Shown in pieces: positions 56,261 to 64,000 of a DNA stretch of 64,000 nt. The stretch covers positions 1 to 64,000 of the forward strand of contig CP126193.1 of the NCBI GenBank assembly GCA_030272155.1, read 5' to 3'. The translations under genes and the position numbers were made by a program. The notes below the pieces were generated by a model that did not search any database, was not told the DNA's origin, and saw nothing but the letters and a program-made list of their open reading frames with translations. Positions within the stretch are counted from its first letter, which is position 1. Each line of letters starts with the position of its first letter. Source of the stretch: Tetradesmus obliquus. Taxonomy: Eukaryota; Chlorophyta; Chlorophyceae; Sphaeropleales; Scenedesmaceae.

Positions 56261-57259
56261 AAGAGAGAGGCTTGTTACAGGAGAAGGCAAGCTATCACCC
56301 GAGAGTGAGTCACTCGCCCTACTTTCAGCTCACATATCGTATGAAATCGATAGCAAGCCACAAAACACCACCAAAGAAAACTCCAGAAGCGTCTCGCAGC
56401 CCCTATCTCCCCATAAACGAACATGTACATGCAGGGCAGCAAGTGCGAAATGCAGCACGAAAGGCAGCATGTGCTCCACGCACCAGGCAAAAAGCGCACA
56501 GGGAAGGACAAGCATGGTCCAAACAGTAAGCGGGGTGCACAAAGGTGCTGCTCACCATAAATGTATGGCATGATTGCATCAAGGCACTGCTGTACTCACC
56601 AGACTGCAGCAAGCAGGAGCATGCATAACTGACGCGGTGCACGACTGACAGGCAAATCAAAGCAAACTAAGGCAAACTAAGGCAAACTAGGGCTCTGCTG
56701 CTTCTGCAATCCTTTACTGCTGACAAGGACAGAAACATGCAGCACGGAGGAAAGAGCTGAGAAACCAGCGCTGCGACACCCACCACATGCAACATGCCCT
56801 TGACAGAAACTGGAAAATCGACAACTGCTGACAGCACAACATGCAGAGGCAGGAAGGTCAACCAGAGCGGGGCGTCAGTACAATGCGCAGCTGCGCTGGA
56901 TCAGAGCACAAAAACTTGTGATTGCCAGGCACCGCAACCCGCCAAGTAGCGGGTGCTGCCTCTGTTGCCACAAAATCAGCAAGCAACTCCCAAAACCTTG
57001 ACACCGCTTGCTGCTTAGCCTCCTGTAACATCTGCGCTACTAGCTGTTGTCGCTGTTGTTGTTGATGCAGCTGCTGCTGCTGCCGGCGCTGCTCTACCAG
57101 CTGATTATGCTGTTGCTGCGCAGCAGTGAGAGCTGCATGCTGTAGTGTATCAGTAATAAGCGCCTGGCCCGCCGGCAGCGGCGGTGGCTGCTGCACGGCC
57201 AGGGCGGGCGGCGGGATGCTCAGCTTATTAGCATGTCGTCTGCCAACATCCATGGCGGC
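56261..57259 (-). mobile_element. Non-LTR retrotransposon B2, 5'-truncated
   Basis: It is nearly identical over its length to the 3' kilobase of B1 (49771-50784). It breaks off at CCATGGCGGC where B1 continues CCATGGCATT into ORF2, the usual 5' truncation from incomplete reverse transcription. The frame on the minus strand from about 57256 to 56858 encodes the ORF2 end: MDVGRRHANKLS, Gln-rich segment, FWELLADFVATEA and a stop after LTPRSG. Here the A run that is one base too long in B1 is normal. Confidence 0.92.
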
Positions 57260-57302
57260 TGAAGAGGAAGAAGAGGGGTTACACGGTGTCATCCATGGCG
57301 GC
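57247..57302 (-). mobile_element. 30-bp family A stub with 13-bp target duplication
   Basis: CATCCATGGCGGC occurs at 57247-57259 and again at 57290-57302. Between them are 30 bp (57260-57289) containing GAAGAAGAGGGGTTACACGG, the terminal bases of family A. Before this insertion, elements B2 and C were directly adjacent. Confidence 0.9.
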
Positions 57303-59187
57303 AGAAGAGGTCTGTTACAGGGGGGGGCAAGCGATCACCCTAAAGTGAGTCACTTGCCCCTCTTTCAGTTCACGTATCATGAGAACCCGATAGCAAGCCA
57401 CAAGATGCAACCAAAGTAAAACTCCAGAGGCATCTTGCAGCCCCTATCTCCCCATAAACCAACAAGTACATGCAGTGCAGCATGTGCGAAGTGCAGCACG
57501 AAAAGCAGCAGGGTGCTCAAAGCACAGGGCACAAAACGCACAAGGGAAGGCAGGCATGGTCCAAACAGCAAGCGGGATGCACAATGGTGCTGCTTACCAT
57601 AGGTGTTTGGCATGATTGCACCAAGGCACTGCTGTACACACCAGACTGCAGCAAGCAGGAGCCCGCGGGACCGACAGGAGACACTGCATGTGACATGCAA
57701 ACTAAGGTGCTACTGCTTCTGCAACCCTCATGGCTGACAAGCATAGAAGCACGCAATGCGACACACAGAGCTGAAAAATCAAGCACGGTGACACACGACA
57801 TGCAACATGGCCTTGCCAGAAAGTGAAAATTGGACAACTACTGACAGCACATCACATAAAAGCAGGAAGGTCAACCAGAGCGGGGCGCCAGTACAATGCG
57901 CAGCTGTGCTAGATCAGAACGCAGAAACGGGTGATCTCCAGGCACCGCAACACGCCAATGAGCCGGCGCAGCCTCCATTGCCACAAAATCAGCAAGCAAC
58001 TCCCAAAACCGCAAAACCGCCTGCTGCTTCGCCTCCTGTAACACCTGCGCTATTAGTTGCTGTCGCTGTTGTTGTTGTTGCAGCTGCTGCTGCTGCCTAC
58101 GCTGCTCAACCAGCTGGTTATGCTGTTGCTGCGCAGCAGTGAGAGCTGCAGGCTGAAACACATCGGTAATAGGTACCTGCCATTGCGGCGGCGGCGCAGA
58201 TGGCCGCGGCGCGGCAGGCGCGGGCGGCGGAATGCGCAGATTGTTAGCCTGCCGTCTGCCAACATCCATGGCATTCAAAGCCGCTAAACAAACAACCCCC
58301 CAAACACGCTGGTGGAGCCGCTTAGGGCCGGGAGGCCGCTGCATCAACCAGACATGCCGCATAGCAAGCGGCGGGCGGCCTACAGCCCTTGTACACCATG
58401 TTGCAGGCAACGCAGACAGCAGGCTGTCAATCACCGCTACCGCAACCGGGCACTCCCAAAAATGGTGCACCAGACCAGGACACGCAGCGCCACACATGCA
58501 GGTATCATGCTGCTGGTGCATGCGCTCCGACGTAGGCAAGCCATCCATGACCAGCCGCCAATACGTCTCCGTGTACGCATTATCCCAGCGCATCTTCCAT
58601 AGTGCGCCCTGGGCGGCTGCCACACATTGCAAACCACGAGCCAACGCCTCGGGCGGGGCACCCGCACCGAGCGCAACACTGACAAACCTAGTGCGCCGCT
58701 CCTGGCGCTCAGCACGCAGGGGACCAAGCTGCAGTGAGGTAGCTTCACGAACAGACAATTGTGCAACAGACACCGTCTTGCCGCGATGATTCCGCCAGCC
58801 TAGCCTCGCCACCAACATGGCCTCAACATGCTGCTCTGCTGCAGAAGGCATACATGGCGGGTCTGGCACAGCTGCAGGCGGCCAGGGCCGGTCTGCTGCA
58901 GGATGCCGCACAACAGCCAAGGCAGCCCGATGCCACGGCATGGGCAGCAAGTTAACCAAGTCTGTCAAATCTGCCGATTCATTGTCTGCATTGCTGAAGT
59001 TGGAGCCGTACGGCAGCAATGGGTGTGGCAGCTGGTGCCGTGCAGCATGCTTGATGACATGCCAAGCGCGACAGAGATCGGCCACAGTGCGGATGCGTGG
59101 GCGACACTTGCCGCCAGAACATGCATGTGGCCCGCGCACAGAGGGCACGGGATGCATTTGCAGCCCACCGGGCACAAACCCAACCAT
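57303..59187 (-). mobile_element. Non-LTR retrotransposon C, 5'-truncated with open ORF2 end
   Basis: A relative of B1, clearly diverged from it, begins at the equivalent of VGFVPGGLQ in ORF2. Its frame stays open from about 59187 to the stop at 57871, with no frameshift. It includes the zinc pattern CMCGAACPGLVHHFWECPVA, a Gln-rich stretch and FWELLADFVAMEA to the end LAPRSG. The 3' UTR runs to TGTAACAGACCTCTTC at about 57306-57320. All of the reverse transcriptase is missing, so it cannot move by itself. Confidence 0.9.
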
Positions 59188-59189
59188 TG

Positions 59190-59812
59190 CATGTAAAAAG
59201 GAAGAAAGAAGATGAAGAAGAAAATGTAAAAGGGGATATTGCATTGCATTTGTTACACGGAGGCGGTCTCCCCAACCCCGCAGGGGCCAGGTACTGCCAG
59301 TCAAGCCAACACTCCGCCAAGTAAGCCCTCGTATCATAAGGACCAGTGGGTATTTGTCCAACCTCCAGTTCCCCACACCGCGGTAACATGCCACCGTAAA
59401 CGCAAGCATGCATGCAATACAAGCAGGCTAGCACATGGAATGCAGAAGCTGCCGGCATACAACGCTACGATCACCCGCATAAGCAAACTTAAAATAAATA
59501 CAGGTGTGCTTATGCCGCCTGACGCAAAAACAGGGTGATCCTCCTGAGTCGACCCACAGTTAGCTGCTGGTCGACAGGCTTGCAGAAGCCCCTGCAACAC
59601 TCACCTGCACAACATCTGGCAACACAACACACATGCAACACGAAGGTTGGCCAGGCCTAACTCAATAGACTCGACAACAACCAGTGACACTCGGGGCCGA
59701 AAGGCCTGGACTGCTGCAACCCGCACACAGAACCCCCGTCCCATCACAGCGTGCAGTGCCAAGGGTCCCTTGACACTACAACAACACCGCCCCCTAGCAG
59801 ACAACGACACCG
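59190..59812 (-). mobile_element. Probable retroelement fragment E
   Basis: Between C and D lie about 620 bp with no coding homology. On the minus strand it contains TGTAACAAATGC (59252-59263) followed by a CT-rich stretch including TTTTCTTCTTCATC, the same kind of 3' end as the other families. Its high-coordinate edge reads ACACCGGCCGG next to element D, close to the GGCACCGG target. The element type is inferred from position and tail only. Confidence 0.45.
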
Positions 59813-60553
59813 GCCGGGGGGAGAGAGGGGTTACACTGGTGTACTCACGCGGCATACGCCACCACTAACACCTGAAAGGATTTGAAGCTGCAGACAGCTC
59901 AGCTCGGGCTGTCACTCAAATGAGGTTCAACCCCATGAAAAACCTCTGTGTGTGAGATCAACTTTGGTCATGCACGCATAACCGTCTCTCCCATCACACG
60001 CAATTCTGGTGCAATCAAAAAGTTTTCGTGTCCGAACATGAATGCACTTTTCTAATCAGTGTCAGTGACAGCACACTATACATATTGCAGTACAGTACGG
60101 CAGGCTGAACTCAAGCCGCTGATTTGATTAGGCAAATCATGGCAAGGCAGCATTTTGAAGGCAGGCTGTCTGTTGAGGGTCAGTCATGGCTGCATGTTGC
60201 AGCAGACATGTAAGGATCCTACAACACCTGCCAAATGTGATAAGTATAGGAGGAGGATAGAGCATGCATAGACATGCATATGCACAGGTCTCATCTGCGG
60301 ATCACACGTAAGCCATTGCCACGTAACACAGTGTGCCAAGCAATAAACGGCTGTCGTGTGAGCAGGTGGTTTTTGTAACGACTAGGTACCCTAGCTGTAG
60401 CAGCAAAATCAGCAAGTACATCCCAAAAACTGCCAACTGCCGCTCGTACTGCTACTTGCTCCACAAGCACAGGCACGTTTAGCCTGTGGGACACTGCCCA
60501 TGCCACCCGGCGACCATGCTCAAATGCATGTATAGCTGCTATACAGACCATGT
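59813..60553 (-). mobile_element. Non-LTR retrotransposon D, 5'-truncated
   Basis: The 3' end reads, on the minus strand, CCAGTGTAACCCCTCTCTCC near 59821. The frame 60560-60291 encodes the tail of an ORF2: VCIAAIHAFEHGRR, SFWDVLADFAATARVPSRYK and a stop, related to FWELLADFVA in B and C but clearly another family. The 3' UTR shares TGTCAGTGACAGC and an AATGAGGTTCAACCCC-like block with family A. The element is cut off at CCGGCACCGG (60554-60563). Confidence 0.85.
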
Positions 60554-61671
60554 CCGGCACCGGAAAGAAGAGGGGTTACACGGTGTGCACAGGCAACTAC
60601 GTTGCAACGAACACCCGAAAACACAGGAAAACTGCAGGAAGCTCAGCACAGGCCGTCACTCATGTGAGGCCCAACCCCAGAGAAATGGCCCCCGTGTGTA
60701 AGTTTCGGCATATGGCCATGCTAGCACAGCCGCCTTCCTTACTCCACACAGTTCGCCCCCAGAAAATGTATCCTCATACGCGAAGTGGAAAATAAAGTGC
60801 TGCCAGCAGTGTCAGTGACGGCAAGCAATGCAGAGAGAACACAGGGCCGGCACCGGAAGAAGAAGAGGGGTTACACGGTGTGCCGGCACCGGAAGAAGAA
60901 GAGGGGTTACACGGTGTGCACAGGCAACTACGTTGCAACGAACACCCGAAAATCTGGAACGTCGCAGATGACTCAGCAAAACAGGCTGTCACTCAAGGAG
61001 ACTCACCCCAGAAAGTCTCTCTGTGTGTGTAACTTGACATATGGCCTTGCAGGCAAAGCCGTCAGCCACAGCACACGCAGTGTTGATGCTAAACAAAGGC
61101 AGGACTAGTGTAAACAGTGTCAGTGACAGCAAGCTGCACTTTATGCAGTGCAGCGGGCGGGCTGAACCCACAGAAACAACACCCACCAGCAGCAACACAG
61201 CCTGGCAGGCGGTGGTCTGAGCCGGCACCGGAAGAAGAAGGGTTACACGGTGTGCACAGGCAACTACGTTGCAACGAACACCCGAAAATCTGGAACGTCG
61301 CAGATGACTCAGCAAAACAGGCTGTCACTCAAGGAGACTCACCCCAGAAAGTCTCTCTGTGTGTGTAACTTGACATATGGCCTTGCAGGCAAAGCCGTCA
61401 GTCACAGCACACGCAGTGTTGATGCTAAACAAAGGCAGCCGGCACCGGAAGAAGAAGAGGGGTTACACGGTGTGCACAGGCAACTACGTTGCAACGAACA
61501 CCCGAAAATCTGGAACGTCGCAGACGACTCAGCAAAACAGGCTGTCACTCAAGGAGACTCACCCCAGAAAGTCTCTCTGTGTGTGTAACTTGACATATGG
61601 CCTTGCAGGCAAAGCCGTCAGTCACAGCAGCCGGCACCGGGAGAGAGGCTTGTTACAGGAGAAGGCACCGG
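60554..61671 (-). mobile_element. Serial array of family A fragments in a GGCACCGG target
   Basis: Units in order: A2 60564-60845 (diverged), A3 stub 60857-60881, A4 60893-61220, A5 61232-61437, A6 61449-61629, and a 23-bp B-type stub 61641-61663. They are separated by exact GCCGGCACCGG at 60846, 60882, 61221, 61438 and 61630, bounded by CCGGCACCGG at 60554 and GGCACCGG at 61664-61671. Each unit has the same 3' end (minus strand TGTAACCCCTCTTCTTCTTC, or TGTAACAAGC for the stub) but a different 5' cut-off. The 11-mer is therefore a target re-used and duplicated at each insertion, not part of the element. Confidence 0.88.
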
Positions 61672-61738
61672 GGTTTCGAAGCGTGGCCGTGTAAAACGGC
61701 AATTATATGGTGTAGATCTGGACGTTTCGCCGTCACCT

Positions 61739-61810
61739 GCGCCATTAGTGTAGTGGTTAACATATTCGCCTTCCAAGCGAAAGAGACGGGTTCGATTCCC
61801 GTATGGCGCA
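61739..61810 (+). tRNA. tRNA-Gly(UCC): tRNA-Gly, anticodon UCC
   Basis: A 72-nt cloverleaf. The acceptor arms GCGCCAT and ATGGCGC pair over seven bases with discriminator A. The D arm carries the A box (TAGTGTAGTGGTTAACA). The anticodon stem TTCGC/GCGAA encloses loop CTTCCAA, with anticodon TCC reading GGA. The T arm ACGGG/CCCGT carries GGTTCGATTCC as B box. There is no intron and no encoded CCA. The retroelement array ends 67 bp upstream. Confidence 0.98.
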
Positions 61811-61814
61811 AGCG

Positions 61815-61819
61815 TTTTT
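61815..61819 (+). terminator. Pol III terminator of tRNA-Gly
   Basis: A run of five T begins five bases after the tRNA 3' end, the usual RNA polymerase III stop. Confidence 0.9.
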
Positions 61820-62678
61820 GCTCATGATTCCTGTACATCTGCCTTTTTCTGCGTCAGGGCTGGCTACACGATCAACAAGTGACCTCTTCTCGTCCATGTG
61901 CTGTATGCCTGCATCAGCTGTACAGTACTACTGTGGGTGGAGGCAGAAGGAATGCCTGCAATCAGCCTGAGGGTGTCAACCTGATGGACGCACTGACATT
62001 CAGAGCACTGACAGGTCTAGCGGGCTAGCTCCTGGTCCAGTGTCTCCAACTGTTAACATGGAGGTAGCAGAGTTTTTCAGCCACTGTGTTTCACCTGGCC
62101 CCAGCATGCAGTGACCGCCGCTCTCATACTATGGTTGTATGGCAACGTTGCTGTGGCTCACTAAGCCGCTGAGTAACAGACATAGTATGTCTTTGACCTC
62201 GCCACACTCTTGCTTCTGTCAAAGGTAATGCGTTGAGTGTCTGGTTTGGTTTGAGGCTGCATGTACTGTTGAGAGCATGCTGTCACTGCGGCTGGCTGTG
62301 GAGAAGCACCAGCCACGTGCAGCAGCTGGGCGCATGCGCAGGCTTGCCCGCGTCTGACAGAGTCTCATGCTTGGCGCTAGCCCGGCTAGCATCAGGGGCC
62401 CTGATGGCGCCTGCGCATCGGTAAGCAGGCTCTTCTAAAGTCATGTCAAACTGCACAGTGGCTGCTGCACCATGGACTTCATTTGAGACAGGTATATATA
62501 CCGTCCGTTGTCACCTGTTACCTGAGTGTGACAATGCTGTCACTCAGTGGTGGGTGACATGTACAAGGGTACCTGTTTCTCAAGCGCTCAAGGACCAGCA
62601 CCGTTCCTGACACCCGGTTTTCAAAAGTCTTCAGTTGTAAAGTAAATCTGTTGTCTCTCTGCTGGTGTAATAGCTGCA
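61820..62678. other. Intergenic region upstream of the GTPase gene
   Basis: About 860 bp. It should contain the GTPase promoter. A 63-codon frame at 62233-62424 ends at a possible donor (GTAAGC) but begins without ATG and shows no homology, so I do not add it as an exon. ATATATAC at about 62493 is a TATA-like stretch 185 bp before the proposed start. Confidence 0.45.
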
Positions 62679-63117
62679 ATGCAGCAAGCCAGGCAGCTGC
62701 ATCCTCTGCACACGACACAACATCAACTCTTACCAGCACACGCTAGGCACATTCACCGCTCACTTGTGAGATTAAATGCAACACGGGGAAGCAATGGCAG
62801 CCGTCAGAGTGGCGCAGAGGCATCACGGGCGATGCAGCAGGCAACCCTACAGGACCAGGAGGCAGTAGGCCGTGCTCAGGTAGCAGACGCATCGTTTCAA
62901 GTCCACACGGTACAATGGTATCCTGGTCACATAGCGAAAGCGGAACGCCAGCTGAAGGAGCAGCTGAAGATGGTGGACGTGGTGCTGGAAGTCCGAGACG
63001 CCAGAATCCCGCACTCCACATGTCATCCACAGGTGCGACCCAGCTGCTGCCAAAGAGCTTTTAGATGCCGATACGAAGGCGTGTGAATGGCAGCAGCAGC
63101 GGTAGCACTATCCCATG

Positions 63118-63148
<31 letters not shown>

Positions 63149-63951
63149 GTTGTTGTTGGCTGCGCACAGCTGTAGAAATGTCATGCCTGTTCCTGAGCTC
63201 TTGTACAGTGCACCATGCCCTAACCTGTCAGCCTAAGGCAGCCTAGGCCCGCCTACCTGAAGATGCTACCGGCACCAGCGATACACAAAATATGCACAAG
63301 GGCGACAGGGATTGGCCATGCATCAAAAAGGCCTTCACTTTACACTGCTGCCCTTCACCTGCATCTCTGCTTTACACTGCTGCTTTGAAACTGGTGGGTG
63401 CTGCACCTCGCCTCGCTGCAGGTGCCATTGTGGATTGGCTCCAAGCCGCGGCTGGTGGTGATGAACAGGCAGGACATGATCGCACGCGCAGACAGGGCAG
63501 CGTGGGACAAGCACTTGACGGCAGAGGCAGCAGCAGCGCAGGCAGCAGCAGACGCCAAAGCAGCCGCAAAACGCAAAGCAGCAGCAGCGCGCGCTGCCGC
63601 AGCCGCAGATAGCGAGCAGCAGCATGCAGCGCAAGTGCAGCAGCAAGAGGAGGAGCAGCAGCAGCAGCAAGCCCAGCATGAGCCAGAGGATGCTGGGCCG
63701 CCGCCGCTGCCGCAGCAGGTGTTCTGGACTGACGGCAAGACCGGCTCAGGCGTGCACTCGCTGCGCCGCGCAGCGCTCAAGCTGAGCGACCACATCAACG
63801 CCAAGCGCGCGAAGCGCGGCCTGGCGCCCCGCCCGGTGCGCGCGGTCGTGATCGGCTTCCCCAACATTGGCAAGTCCGCACTCATCAACCGGCTGCTGGG
63901 GCGGCGCGTGGTAGAGAGCGCGGCGCGGCCCGGCGTGACGCGCGTGCTGAG
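62679..63951 (+). CDS. YlqF/DGP3-type circularly permuted GTPase, organelle-targeted (partial)
   Basis: Two exons are visible, 62679-63032 and 63422-63951. The second ends at a donor in phase 2, so the gene continues past the window. The first 75 residues ([18 protein letters not shown]...) look like an organellar targeting peptide. Then comes [20 protein letters not shown] with [14 protein letters not shown], the YlqF/RbgA N-terminal signature. The G motifs appear in the permuted order of this family: NRQD (G4, in place of NKxD, as in related proteins with NRED) before [16 protein letters not shown] (G1) and ARPGVTR (G3 region). These GTPases act in late assembly of the large ribosomal subunit; plant DGP3 is plastidial. 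An Ala/Gln/Glu-rich insert of about 75 residues separates G4 from G1. Confidence 0.88.
63119..63147 (+). repeat. CTG microsatellite in GTPase intron 1
   Basis: About nine CTG triplets in the intron between 63032 and 63422. Confidence 0.85.
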
Positions 63952-64000
63952 GTGCGCTGACATGGCAGCGTGCTGCTGGAGGTGCCCTTGCGCTGCTGCC

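Noticed and set aside
60554..61671. CRISPR-like look of exact 11-bp repeats separated by variable spacers
   Set aside because: The spacers are truncated copies of one retroelement family with a common 3' end. Repeats of 11 bp and spacers of 25 to 330 bp do not fit a CRISPR array, and the genome is eukaryotic.
62233..62424. Possible extra 5' exon of the GTPase gene
   Set aside because: Starts without ATG, has no homology, and the frame at 62679 already begins with a plausible targeting peptide.

Overview
The window is the end of a nuclear chromosome from a green alga, most likely a chlorophycean (Chlorophyta). The evidence is a TTTAGGG-type telomere read as CCCTAAA from base 1, very intron-dense genes with GT-AG (occasionally GC-AG) introns full of CTG/CAG and poly-C/poly-G tracts, plastid-targeted Ycf49-like and YlqF/DGP3-like proteins, proline/serine-rich secreted segments, and TGTAA motifs (the usual chlorophycean poly(A) signal) at the 3' ends of retroelements. 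Nearly all ORFs in this high-CTG sequence are shadows. The genes below were rebuilt exon by exon from splice sites, reading phase and family motifs.

Layout. (1) 1-363 telomere, canonical outside and degenerate inside. (2) 364-8070 is a subtelomeric block bounded by a 661-bp inverted repeat with no mismatch found (364-1024 versus 7410-8070). It holds a minus-strand Ycf49-like (DUF2499) gene. The right arm is the upstream region plus first eight codons of the next gene; the left arm is the same piece cut off by telomere. (3) 8047-17541 (+) is a 21-exon secreted multicopper oxidase of the CotA/LPR1 ferroxidase type. (4) 21586-24241 (-) is a VIT1/CCC1 vacuolar iron/manganese transporter, convergent with the oxidase. 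(5) 25362-27598 (-) is a RAB6 GTPase, divergent from (6) 28114-46995 (+), a 43-exon ASCC3-type dual-cassette Ski2-like helicase of about 2,393 residues. (7) 49363-61671 is about 12 kb of nested non-LTR retrotransposons, all in minus orientation, mostly 5'-truncated and sharing a TGTAAC plus CT-rich 3' end. Its right part is a serial array separated by exact GCCGGCACCGG 11-mers that ends 67 bp upstream of (8) a tRNA-Gly(UCC) gene at 61739-61810. (9) 62679 to the window end (+) is the 5' part of an organellar YlqF/DGP3-like circularly permuted GTPase.

Functional links. The oxidase and the VIT transporter are both iron-handling families and lie tail to tail. RAB6 and ASCC3 share a 515-bp divergent upstream region. 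The most unusual feature is the retrotransposon nest: repeated insertion into one short target next to a tRNA gene, with target-site duplications that can be read directly, including insertions of only 23-69 bp. The second is the telomere-capped inverted duplication of a gene start. All exon boundaries are inferred from sequence alone.
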